NCBI GenBank assembly: GCA_001898485.1 | Contig: MKTY01000007.1 | Span: forward strand, 82,290-146,289 | DNA: 64,000 nt | Reading direction: 5' to 3' | From: Sphingobacteriales bacterium 46-32 | GTDB lineage: Bacteria; Bacteroidota; Bacteroidia; Chitinophagales; Chitinophagaceae | Part shown: one piece after another, positions 52,692 through 60,577 of the stretch | Layout: the number at the start of each line of letters is the position of its first letter | Numbering within the stretch: position 1 is the stretch's first letter | The notes under the pieces: generated by a model | What the model was told of the DNA's origin: nothing | Database searches by the model: none | What the model saw: the letters and a program-made list of their open reading frames with translations, nothing else | Position numbers and translations under genes: made by a program

Positions 52692-53147
52692 TCAATAAAA
52701 TTAAAAAGCGTCACTTTACCGAACCCTGAGCAATGTCAGCCACAAACCTTTTAAAGGTCATAAGCGCCAGAAACCTGGCTTCGCCCCAAAAGGCTTACCA
52801 GAGGTAATCGAGCGCCGAAGATATAGTCCCGGTAAACAAACTTTTCGCCAACCTGCCCACCTAAAATTAATTGTCCCTATTTTGAAAATAAAAGAGCCTG
52901 ATCAGTCATTTTACTGATTAACATCATAAGGGTTCATAGCAGGTATTCGGTAATCCCAGGGGGAAGAATGCGGGCACCGCCCATGGCCGGCTTCCCCCTT
53001 TGAGCCGGCTCTTTGGGGTAAAAGCATTGATCATAGCCGGCATGTGCAGTTGCACGAACTCTGTGGGCAATACGTAAGAGCTGGCGGAGAAATAACCAAT
53101 AGGGCCATACCGCTTTGTGTAAGCCCCTTAGCCCGCCGCGCTCCGGA
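52692..53147. other. Intergenic region, mostly without genes
   Basis: Apart from the 126-base remnant at 52751-52876 no credible coding sequence is seen. A GCCGGCTTCCCC...GAGCCGGC stretch near 52988-53008 can form a stem. The upstream signals of the efflux operon should lie in 52692-52750. Confidence 0.45.
52751..52876 (-). pseudogene. Gene remnant, possibly the end of an outer-membrane barrel protein
   Basis: Forty-one sense codons precede a TAA, bounded upstream by an in-frame TAG and lacking a start codon. The peptide (GQLILGGQVGEKFVYRDYIF then GARLPLVSLLGRSQVSGAYDL) has alternating aromatic and polar residues as in C-terminal strands of surface-antigen or patatin-linked barrels. It lies 60 bp before the adaptor gene. 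It is probably debris of a longer gene, but the family is a guess. Confidence 0.35.
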
Positions 53148-55589
53148 TTATTCACTTATTTTCAGTAACCACCGGCCTGTGCCATCACTAAACCGGAGCA
53201 GATACATACCGGGCGATAAGGCTGAAATATCGAGCAGATAAGACTGGCTGGTCAAAACCGCCTGCATCACCAACTTACCGGTTGCATCGATCACCTTAAG
53301 GCCCGTATTCAACATAGCCGGATTGGCGAAAGATATCCGGGTCCTGTCTTTTGCCGGATTAGGGAATACGGTAAGGTCGCCTTCGCGGGGTGTATTGATT
53401 TTAATGACCGGACTGAATTTATATTGTCCGTCCTGATCAATCATCTTCAAACGGTAATAGGCAATGCCCGGAGCGAGCGCACAATCGCTGAATGAATAGG
53501 AATTGTTACCGCTACCAATGGCTGTCTGCGTGCCAATAGCAGAAAAATCTGTCGCGTTTGAACTTTTTTCAATCGAAAACTCTTTGACATTGACTTCATC
53601 GGCAGTTTGCCATTGCAAGAGATTACAATCGCCTCTATTACGGCCAGAAAAATCCAGTAAGCGCAGCGGTAGCGGATATAGTTGTGTCTTTACAAAAAAA
53701 CCGCTGAAGCCGGTCACATCAAAACTGATTTCCCATCTGGCTGCCGCAGCATTCCATACTTTAGACAGCGATGCATTATTGATAGTCTGTACTGGTCCCG
53801 GATATGTCTCCGGCAGGCCGGATGAATTACTGCTGGTGCCACCTCTTTTTTCGACGCGCATATTGGTTATGCCTGCGGCATCGGCGGGACCAGTCGGAAG
53901 CTTAATTGTATTGACTGCATTGAAATCATTAAAATCTTGCTGTGTAAAGTAAAGAGTAACCCGGCCGGTTGCCGTACCATTGTTGAGCTGAGGAGTGATT
54001 TCGTAATGCCGTTTTACATACTGAGCTGGCTGTGTTGATTCAATCCACACCCGGGCGGTTACTGTACCTGAAATGGTATAAGGGCTGCCGGATTGCACCG
54101 CCCCTACCAGGCTGCTGCAGTTGGAAAAATAATTGGTCCCGCTGGCATTCAATCCAATCTGTACCATAGTTGCCGCGGTCGGAAGGGGATTTACAGCGCT
54201 GTTTACATGTCCGCCTTCATAAGCGCCAATATCCAAAGAACCGGTTCTGGGCAACCCGAGTATATCTGTTGAAGGAGTCACCCCCGTACCCGCATTGAAT
54301 GCAGCTGAACTGCATTGCAAACGTAACCCATCATCGGCGGTACCCCACCGGTTGTCTGGCCCATCGCCATCGGCCAGGTTAACAAACAGTGGGTTGCCAT
54401 TTAATATGGCTGTAGTTATTGTATTGGTAACAGTCAATGGCGAGCCCGCCGCATCGCGTATGATACAATTCGTAAAAGACGGCTGATATTGCGTGCGGTT
54501 TTCCTGGCTGTAGATTTCATTGCGGTTAGCAACAGAACTGCTTGTGGGTGTATTGTTCCAGAAAATACAATTCCGGAATTGCGCATCAGCAAAACCCGAA
54601 AAGGCCGTGCCTGCATAAGAGGAGGTATTGCCGGCAAAGGTACAGTTAGTAAAAGTGCTGAGATTATTTTCCGCACCACCAATGCTGATACACGCGCCGT
54701 TTTGAGCGCTGTTATTATAGAATACACAATTTGTGACACTGGTAGATCCATAAGCAATATACAAAGCGCCGCCCCTCGACCCATCCAAAAAGCCCGAACC
54801 GCTGGTATTATTTACAAAATAACAACGGGTCAAAACACAGGCTCCGCCGATGATATTCATGCCTGCGCCAAACACACCGAAACTGGCTCCCCCATTCAGG
54901 AACGAGTTGGCATCAAAAACACAATCAGTAATTACCGACGACGACTCTTCATTAACCATTCCTGCTCCCCAGGCATCATCATTGTTATCGGTACAATCTG
55001 CACTGTTTCCCATGACAATACAGTTTGAAAAAACGGTAGAAGAAAAAGCATTATAGATACCGCCTCCTTTATGCCGGTCAATCACTCTTGTAGCGACAGT
55101 AACCCTGGATTGTCCAGGCGCGGCAGCATACCCCTTTGTGATTGTAAATCCGTCGAGCAAACTGGTATTGGACAGATTGACCGACATGACTACGTGATAG
55201 GCATTGTCTGTAAGCGTATTCAGCACTCCCAGGTCGCCGCTTAAAGTAGTTATATTATTTACCGGGTTACGCTCGCTTAGCTGTGTTTCGCTGCCTGCAA
55301 AACCGCCATAGATCTTTACGCCATTCTTTAGCATAAAGGTTTTGTCGCGGTTATTGGCAGGCGATGCATTGCCAAAAGGGTCATGTGTGGGTAAATAAGT
55401 GCCCGCCTTAACCCAAATACTCGAGTTGGCTGCGGCAACAGCTATAGCTGCCTGCAAATCTTTTTTGGCACTGGCCCAGGATGTGCCCGCACCGGTATTA
55501 TCAGGCCTTGCGGCATCAACATAATAAGTTTGCGCAGAGAGCATTAACGACTGGCAAAGAATAGCAACAATCAGCAGGAGTCTCAACAT
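53148..55589 (-). CDS. Secreted beta-helix (choice-of-anchor Q-like) protein with T9SS sorting domain
   Basis: This 813-residue protein has a signal peptide (MLRLLLIVAILCQSLMLSAQ). The first 450 residues form a right-handed beta-helix pattern: it opens with TYYVDAARPDNTGAGTSWAS, then repeats of TNCVFYNNSAQNGA, FTNCTFAGNTS and FRNCIFWNNT, and closes with LDIGAYEGG, as in 'choice-of-anchor Q' proteins. After a linker region the C-terminal 80 residues resemble a type A T9SS domain (VFPNPAKDRTRISF, SPGMYLLRFSDGTGRWLLKIS). It could bind or cleave polysaccharide; no catalytic residues are identified. The ATG at 55589 is chosen because the signal peptide begins there. Confidence 0.82.
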   Translation of the reverse strand: MLRLLLIVAILCQSLMLSAQTYYVDAARPDNTGAGTSWASAKKDLQAAIAVAAANSSIWVKAGTYLPTHDPFGNASPANNRDKTFMLKNGVKIYGGFAGSETQLSERNPVNNITTLSGDLGVLNTLTDNAYHVVMSVNLSNTSLLDGFTITKGYAAAPGQSRVTVATRVIDRHKGGGIYNAFSSTVFSNCIVMGNSADCTDNNDDAWGAGMVNEESSSVITDCVFDANSFLNGGASFGVFGAGMNIIGGACVLTRCYFVNNTSGSGFLDGSRGGALYIAYGSTSVTNCVFYNNSAQNGACISIGGAENNLSTFTNCTFAGNTSSYAGTAFSGFADAQFRNCIFWNNTPTSSSVANRNEIYSQENRTQYQPSFTNCIIRDAAGSPLTVTNTITTAILNGNPLFVNLADGDGPDNRWGTADDGLRLQCSSAAFNAGTGVTPSTDILGLPRTGSLDIGAYEGGHVNSAVNPLPTAATMVQIGLNASGTNYFSNCSSLVGAVQSGSPYTISGTVTARVWIESTQPAQYVKRHYEITPQLNNGTATGRVTLYFTQQDFNDFNAVNTIKLPTGPADAAGITNMRVEKRGGTSSNSSGLPETYPGPVQTINNASLSKVWNAAAARWEISFDVTGFSGFFVKTQLYPLPLRLLDFSGRNRGDCNLLQWQTADEVNVKEFSIEKSSNATDFSAIGTQTAIGSGNNSYSFSDCALAPGIAYYRLKMIDQDGQYKFSPVIKINTPREGDLTVFPNPAKDRTRISFANPAMLNTGLKVIDATGKLVMQAVLTSQSYLLDISALSPGMYLLRFSDGTGRWLLKISE

Positions 55590-55774
55590 AGTATTGGTAT
55601 TGCAGTATGCAGAATATCCCCTGCATAATAGCACATAAAGCAATGGCTGAAAATTGTATTCTATAAAACCGAATCAACTGTCAACGGAAAGCGGGAAAAG
55701 GTATATTAATGCAATTGGAGGGCGTAACACATAAACCAGCTATAAGGGTAATCTGTAAAATGAGTCTACCGAAT

Positions 55775-56263
55775 TTATCCTCCTCGCTGTTTAAAAAATT
55801 CAACCATATGGGATATTTCCTCCCATTCGTAATTTAAATCTGTTAGAAGAATTTTCTTTTTTGAATTCTTTCCGAAATACACCCAAAGCTCATAAGTATC
55901 AGCACTGGGGTCATCAAGTTTCGCGATTTTCGTATGCGTAATTAATGACCATTGGACAAATGCCCTCTTCAATCTAATACCTTCTTTTGACAGCACTATC
56001 TTCGGCCGGGTGTCAACTAATTTGTAGACAGAGAACGCAACAATAACAGTCAAAAAAATGTAACTCCCGAGATTATTCTCTTTGACAGCCGTCAAACAAA
56101 TAATGGCAATAAATAGCATAAAGAAAAACAGCAACAAGCTCTTCCGTTTTGAAACAACAATTTTAACACTCTCTGAATATCTTTTATTTAAATAGTCAGG
56201 AGAAAGTTTTGTATCTATGAGCTGTGGGTTGTTAAAAAAAATTAACACTTGCTTTAACTTCAT
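55775..56263 (-). CDS. Membrane protein of unknown function (island gene 1)
   Basis: This 162-residue protein has two adjacent membrane helices (LLLFFFMLFIAIICLTAV and YIFLTVIVAFSVYKLV) followed by a soluble PH-like part (KIVLSKEGIRLKRAFVQWSL, KKILLTDLNYEWEEISHMVE). This layout recurs in small membrane-bound immunity or stress proteins, but no family is named with confidence. It is the last gene of the minus-strand island and is separated from the next by 220 bases without a gene. Base composition is A/T-rich, as in the whole island. Confidence 0.6.
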   Translation of the reverse strand: MKLKQVLIFFNNPQLIDTKLSPDYLNKRYSESVKIVVSKRKSLLLFFFMLFIAIICLTAVKENNLGSYIFLTVIVAFSVYKLVDTRPKIVLSKEGIRLKRAFVQWSLITHTKIAKLDDPSADTYELWVYFGKNSKKKILLTDLNYEWEEISHMVEFFKQRGG

Positions 56264-56483
56264 AATGTACCAAATACACCCGGGTCATTGTCCTTTAGAG
56301 TTCTTATTGCCATGTACCTATAAAATTACCAACTCTTGGGCAAACGACTCCATTGTTAGGCAACCTTCATTCTATTGATCTTGATTTTATGATTTGCTAA
56401 CAATCATCTGCCTATCACCGGTTCGTAGACGTCGCATATCTACTCAAAATTCCGCGATCAGACTGCATATTCCTTTACTCAAG

Positions 56484-56963
56484 CTATTCAAAACTGCCGA
56501 TTCTATCCTCAAGATATCCTTGCTCTTCCCGGGAAGCCGGGTAAGGAAGACTCAACAAATAGGCCCAATCGATTTTATTGAAGATTTCCCGAATTTGCGC
56601 GTCCTTCAGCTTCGAGAATCTCTTGCAGAACAAAAATATGGCATCAAGTAAAACTTCAATAGATTTTCTATGCCGATCTTCCGATTTATTAATCAAAGAT
56701 AATGGGATATGAATTTCATACATCTTTATCATTTCCGATTTAATCGTTCTTGGTGCATCTGCCAAAACTGTGTTTATAAGCTTATGATTCCCTCCAGATA
56801 TGTACAGTATGCTCAGAACCGACTTCCACTGGCTTTTTCCTATTTTCGAATTTTGCAACTCTTTGCTGAAAAAAAATTCCAGATAGTCTCGAACCTTTTC
56901 CGACAAAGGAGGTCTTTCTTCCGAAGAAGTACTACTTAAAAGTATTTGAAACCATTTCGTCAT
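56484..56963 (-). CDS. Hypothetical immunity-like protein, paralog of the gene at 62828
   Basis: This 159-residue soluble protein is clearly related to the 171-residue protein at 62828-63343. Shared blocks are ERPPxS near the N-terminus, PRTIKSExxKxYE, a PLxLI segment, HRKxIE and YLLSLPYPAxxEQxY near the end. No published family is recognised. Its location in an array downstream of an Rhs toxin fragment suggests an immunity role (inference). The two copies flank the Rhs fragment, one on each side. Confidence 0.65.
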   Translation of the reverse strand: MTKWFQILLSSTSSEERPPLSEKVRDYLEFFFSKELQNSKIGKSQWKSVLSILYISGGNHKLINTVLADAPRTIKSEMIKMYEIHIPLSLINKSEDRHRKSIEVLLDAIFLFCKRFSKLKDAQIREIFNKIDWAYLLSLPYPASREEQGYLEDRIGSFE

Positions 56964-56998
56964 CCAATCAAATTAAATTTTTTCATACCCACCTCACT

Positions 56999-57346
56999 TC
57001 AAAATAAAAATATTATTCCGGAATCATTGTTTATAGCAGCCTCAATCCCCGCAAGCAGTTTCCTTTTCAATAAAAATCCGATAGAAAGAGTAGACTCCTC
57101 GGAGATCACTTCAGCCAGGAAAGACACTTGCTCCATATCGTCAATGATAGTGGTTTCAAACTCATCTATCAGAATACCTGTTTTATCATAAAATCGATTA
57201 AGAATCCCTGAACGCCACAACATTTCAAATTCCTTTCCCGAAAGAGAAAAAGCTTTTCCTCCCTCCATCTCAAAGTTGACATCCTTCTTAAAATGCTGAA
57301 TAGCCTCCTTTGTTTTTGGAATTAGTATTCGTTTGCCATTATTCAT
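56999..57346 (-). CDS. Hypothetical immunity-like protein (115 residues)
   Basis: This 115-residue soluble alpha/beta protein starts MNNGKRILIPKTKEAIQHF and ends GIEAAINNDSGIIFLF. It contains an acidic centre (DEFETTIIDDMEQVSFLAEV). No family is recognised. Its last 28 codons plus flanking bases are duplicated at 62515-62608 with 5 differences in 94 bases, so the gene has taken part in recombination within the island. Start ATG at 57346 is clear. Confidence 0.6.
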   Translation of the reverse strand: MNNGKRILIPKTKEAIQHFKKDVNFEMEGGKAFSLSGKEFEMLWRSGILNRFYDKTGILIDEFETTIIDDMEQVSFLAEVISEESTLSIGFLLKRKLLAGIEAAINNDSGIIFLF

Positions 57347-57417
57347 AACCCAAATAAAACATATTCAAAAACCAACCACATGTAAGCCATAACAGAATCG
57401 GAGTGCTTTATTATTCA

Positions 57418-57909
57418 TTAAAAGTCAAATAAAAAATCAACAAATTTCCCATAAGCATCTCCCCCACTCATTTCATAAAGAACCATTTTTTCCGGTAAAA
57501 CATACGTATCATTATCAAGTAACCGATTAACGGTAAACTCTGAATACACATACAAAATTTCCAAAAAATCTGACGAGCTTTTGCTGCATTTGATCATAAC
57601 ATGATCAATGTTGTCATGATCAAGTAACACAATCTCTCTTGTACTCCTATCAACAGCAAGCAAATCCATTTCGATTTTTCCAAACAATAAGTACTTTTCA
57701 ACTACCTTGTATCCATCGAAAAAACTGAATACACCTATTTCTACATTACTCATCTCGTAATTATTAATCAAAGCGGACAACTCATCACGATAAGACGTTT
57801 GATTCCTCTTTGGATATATACGCATTCGTTCAACTACATTTCTGATCTGATGACCTGCATCATGGTCAATCAAAGCATTAAGTTGTTTTACAATTTTTTT
57901 AGATTCCAT
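57418..57909 (-). CDS. Hypothetical protein, possibly SMI1/KNR4 (SUKH)-like immunity protein
   Basis: This 163-residue soluble protein has a central stretch VEIGVFSFFDGYKVVEKYLL followed by GKIEMDLLAVDRSTREIVLLD, reminiscent of SUKH-4-like immunity proteins, in which a small protein reports 'LAVD..TG.IVLLD'. The resemblance is weak and the assignment tentative. The ATG at 57909 is used; an in-frame GTG at 57918 would add three residues. It lies in the tight array behind the Rhs fragment. Confidence 0.5.
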   Translation of the reverse strand: MESKKIVKQLNALIDHDAGHQIRNVVERMRIYPKRNQTSYRDELSALINNYEMSNVEIGVFSFFDGYKVVEKYLLFGKIEMDLLAVDRSTREIVLLDHDNIDHVMIKCSKSSSDFLEILYVYSEFTVNRLLDNDTYVLPEKMVLYEMSGGDAYGKFVDFLFDF

Positions 57910-57953
57910 AAATTTCACATTCGACTTTCAAATAAAGTTTCGCGAAAAAAGCC

Positions 57954-58798
57954 TCATAGTCCGCAAGTGCAATATGAAAATATTTTTACATAGTGATAAA
58001 AGAAAGATGGCGTTTTTAGATTTTCGTATTGGGTCTCAGTTTTACTTCGCTCCCAGTTTTCTTCCGGATGATATTTATCCACTCTCTTGTCATAAAACTT
58101 CAAAAACCTCGCCCCTTCTATTTTAAACTTCTCTACCTGAAAGACGTCAGATACGGGGAGTGAATTATTACTGGAAATTTCGTTAATACAATCTGATAAA
58201 TGATATTTTTTCCCAGAATAGTCAGAACTCATATAACTACTAATCAAACAATTCGAAGCTGAATCTTCCTCCCATACAGTAAATCCCGAAAACGAAAACT
58301 CTTTTGTATTAAAAGATTTGCTATCAGTTAAAAAATCAAGTCGTTTCCTATTCGACAGAAAATAAGAACATTTTATCAATGTATCTCTCGCATCCGTGCT
58401 GTAATAAAAACAATATGAAAAATCATACTTATTAATCAAGCTTACCAAACACTGTACAACAACATCCTTTTCGCTAAAATATACGAATATATTAAGCTCA
58501 TTACCCCTATAAGCAAATAGCGAAACAGGATATGGTAAACCTATTGTACTCGACTCCTTTCTACCAATTCCTTGAAAGGAAATCCAATTAACGTCTTGTC
58601 TTAGGCAAAAATAGAATCAAATTTATTCTTGAAGCCTACTGTAATCAACTCTGTCTTAATCGTTGTATTGCCTTTTGTCTGCGGGCTATCTTTTTTCACA
58701 TCAAAATTGCAATTGGCCGATGATATTAAAAACGCCAATACATAAAACAAAATGCTTATTCTTTTTAGATTTAATAGCCGCTGTGCCACTCTAATCAA
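57954..58798 (-). pseudogene. Lipoprotein gene of about 281 codons split by a one-base frameshift
   Basis: Frame 1 (58798-58601) encodes a lipoprotein-like start (LFYVLAFLISSANC) and stops after KNKFDSIFA. A second frame then stays open from about 58620 to 57954 without any good start and encodes DVNWISFQGIGRKESSTIG, LFAYRGNELNIFVYFSEKDV, then YFLSNRKRLDFLTDSKSF. Adding one T to the T5 run (A5 at 58607-58611 on the plus strand) would join both into one intact protein. It is either a real mutation or a sequencing error. The family is unknown; the start (TTG 58798 or GTG 58789) abuts the preceding gene. Confidence 0.6.
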
Positions 58799-59326
58799 TT
58801 AATGGATGACGGGTATATAAAGAGTATCGACTCCATTTTTCTTATAGGCTTTGACCACATAAAATTTTGTGTCAGATTTTATGAGCTGTACCCCAGAGGC
58901 ATATACAATCTCAATCGTTTTAGTAAAGAACCCATTTTTCCTAAAAAACCGATAGTAACTTTGTGTGCCAAAAAGGGCTGATCCGCTAACTATTTTACTA
59001 ATATAAACTTTATCCTTCTGGCCCAATACGATCTCAAGCCTTTCCTCAAATTTCATATTAAATATTGAGGACGTTAGATAAAACCTCGCATTACACACCA
59101 CAAGCCCTGCAATCATCAAAAATTTCAAAAGCCTCGACGTTAGCAACATCTTATTTAAGACGAAAAATAACAAAATTGACAAACCAAAACCTATTACATA
59201 GAGGTAGTTCCTAACAAAAACATTTACTGAAGGAACAAACTCTATAACGTAGAGCATTTCAACAAAAAAGGAAAAGACTACTAAAGAAAAAATAACTAAA
59301 GTAATTCGTATTATAAACTGATTCAT
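58799..59326 (-). CDS. Membrane protein of unknown function (island)
   Basis: This 175-residue protein has three or four N-terminal helices (ITLVIFSLVVFSFFVEML, YLYVIGFGLSILLFFVL, LLKFLMIAGLVVCNARFYL) and a soluble C-terminal half (ERLEIVLGQKDKVYISKIV, SDTKFYVVKAYKKNG). No family is recognised. Its stop is immediately followed by the start of the frameshifted lipoprotein gene, so the two are co-transcribed. Membrane-bound immunity to an envelope-acting toxin is possible. Confidence 0.6.
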   Translation of the reverse strand: MNQFIIRITLVIFSLVVFSFFVEMLYVIEFVPSVNVFVRNYLYVIGFGLSILLFFVLNKMLLTSRLLKFLMIAGLVVCNARFYLTSSIFNMKFEERLEIVLGQKDKVYISKIVSGSALFGTQSYYRFFRKNGFFTKTIEIVYASGVQLIKSDTKFYVVKAYKKNGVDTLYIPVIH

Positions 59327-59337
59327 TTATTGTTTTT

Positions 59338-59559
59338 CTATTCAAAGTCGAAATCAAACTTCAGTCTACCCTTCACATTCGAATATTTATTTAAAGAAAT
59401 TGGACCAAACACTTCTGTCAACAGAATCTGCTCATCTCTGAAAATGCCTAGTAATTGCCAAAATTTCATACCCCTAGCATTTTGCATGATGCTTAAACCC
59501 GTTATCAAATACATCCGGCAATTGTCCTTTACATCAATAAACCATACACGATTGCCCAC
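59338..59559 (-). CDS. Small hypothetical protein (73 residues)
   Basis: It begins with a GTG that shares one base with the upstream stop (TAGTG), suggesting coupled translation. The peptide (NRVWFIDVKDNCRMYLITGL, LTEVFGPISLNKYSNVKGR) is soluble and ends FDFDFE. No family is recognised. It could also be the displaced tail of a longer gene. Confidence 0.45.
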   Translation of the reverse strand: MGNRVWFIDVKDNCRMYLITGLSIMQNARGMKFWQLLGIFRDEQILLTEVFGPISLNKYSNVKGRLKFDFDFE

Positions 59560-60023
59560 TAGAGGCGATCGTCTTCAGAAAACCCCCACTTGACATGAGT
59601 AACATTACTCTTTTCCGAAAGAAAAATCTGAAAAGGATAAGAGTACCCTATCCTTTTTTTATAGATAGCAGCAGTCAGCGTATCCTTCGGGCTTACAAAA
59701 TACTTTTTGTATAATGTATCGCGACTAAGACACAACAGCCCTGCTTCATTGATCCTAAATGTACGCCGGGTATCCCTAAACACCGATGTATAATCCTCTT
59801 CACTTCCTTTAGTAAAAATAGCAAGTAAGGCATCTGATACCCTATTTCCCAAACTATCGATAACTATAAGATTAATATGATTCGAGTCGCAAGGGGGGTG
59901 AATTTCTTTTTCCCCTATCGAATCACGTACAATAGAGGCATCTGCTTTTTCTTCCTTTTTCTCCACAGTGTTACAGGAAAAAAGAAATACAATAGCATGT
60001 AAATAAACATATATCAATTTCAT
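59559..60023 (-). CDS. Hypothetical lipoprotein (island)
   Basis: This 154-residue predicted lipoprotein has a signal peptide ending in FLFSC (Cys17). A carboxypeptidase-regulatory or Ig-like domain follows (LIVIDSLGNRVSDALLAIFT, TRRTFRINEAGLLCLSRDTL, PFQIFLSEKSNVTHVKWGF). The start at 60023 is fixed by GGAGGAGG at 60029-60036. A 36-base piece of the coding region (59676-59711, encoding YKKYFVSPKDTL) recurs at 63398-63433. A periplasmic immunity lipoprotein is a plausible role. Confidence 0.6.
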   Translation of the reverse strand: MKLIYVYLHAIVFLFSCNTVEKKEEKADASIVRDSIGEKEIHPPCDSNHINLIVIDSLGNRVSDALLAIFTKGSEEDYTSVFRDTRRTFRINEAGLLCLSRDTLYKKYFVSPKDTLTAAIYKKRIGYSYPFQIFLSEKSNVTHVKWGFSEDDRL

Positions 60024-60028
60024 GAACG

Positions 60029-60036
60029 CCTCCTCC
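60029..60036 (-). promoter_or_regulatory. Strong Shine-Dalgarno of the 59559-60023 lipoprotein gene
   Basis: GGAGGAGG on the minus strand lies 5 bases before the ATG at 60023. This strength is unusual for the organism and sets the start. Confidence 0.6.
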
Positions 60037-60069
60037 AAAAGCAATCACATCTTGTCAGATATTAGTATT

Positions 60070-60576
60070 TTAGAAATTCGCATTTAAATCTTTCTTCACA
60101 AAGCTAACATTGCCAGAACTATCACAATGAACGAATAACTCAAAATGGGGGTTGAAAAAGTCAAACAAATACCAGGTATTTGGTTGAAAAAAGCTAACAC
60201 TATCCTTTACCTCGTAATTACCTCCAGAAAGATAACAATCTTTTGAGGCATAGTCAGCACAATCGTACTCCTGCCAACGGAAGGAGTTGTTTAAGCTATT
60301 AAAATAAATCTTTAAGCCCTGACTTGTTGGCGACGAAGTGCTATCGATTGGCAATAATTGAAATCCGCTAATCTTTTTGTAAAGTTTAGGATATAAATTT
60401 ATACTAACATCTTTTACTTCAAGTTCATTAATCAGAAGGCCATTATAACAATGGTCAAAAGAGACATAATCTCTTGTTACTTCAACCCTACATTCAAGAT
60501 CAGGTCGATTAAACAAGCTGCTATTGCAGCTACAAAAACAAAAAATAAAAAAGATATACATTAACCGCATGATCAT
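60070..60576 (-). CDS. Hypothetical lipoprotein directly behind the Rhs toxin (candidate immunity)
   Basis: This 168-residue predicted lipoprotein has a signal peptide ending in FCFCSC (Cys17). The mature part is beta-rich and Cys-containing (CRVEVTRDYVSFDHCYNGLL, YDCADYASKDCYLSGGNYEV, HFELFVHCDSSGNVSF). The ATG at 60576 is one base behind the stop of the Rhs reading frame, so the two are translated together. In polymorphic toxin systems the gene directly behind the toxin is normally its cognate immunity protein. No family is recognised. Confidence 0.65.
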   Translation of the reverse strand: MIMRLMYIFFIFCFCSCNSSLFNRPDLECRVEVTRDYVSFDHCYNGLLINELEVKDVSINLYPKLYKKISGFQLLPIDSTSSPTSQGLKIYFNSLNNSFRWQEYDCADYASKDCYLSGGNYEVKDSVSFFQPNTWYLFDFFNPHFELFVHCDSSGNVSFVKKDLNANF

Positions 60577-60577
60577 A

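Noticed and set aside
52934..53155. Minus-strand frame of 73 codons before the beta-helix gene end
   Set aside because: Arg/Pro/Gly-rich with no recognisable family and overlapping the stop of the neighbouring gene; likely chance.
56394..56651. Plus-strand frame of 85 codons in the immunity island
   Set aside because: It is largely antisense to the 56484-56963 gene and has no homology-like features.
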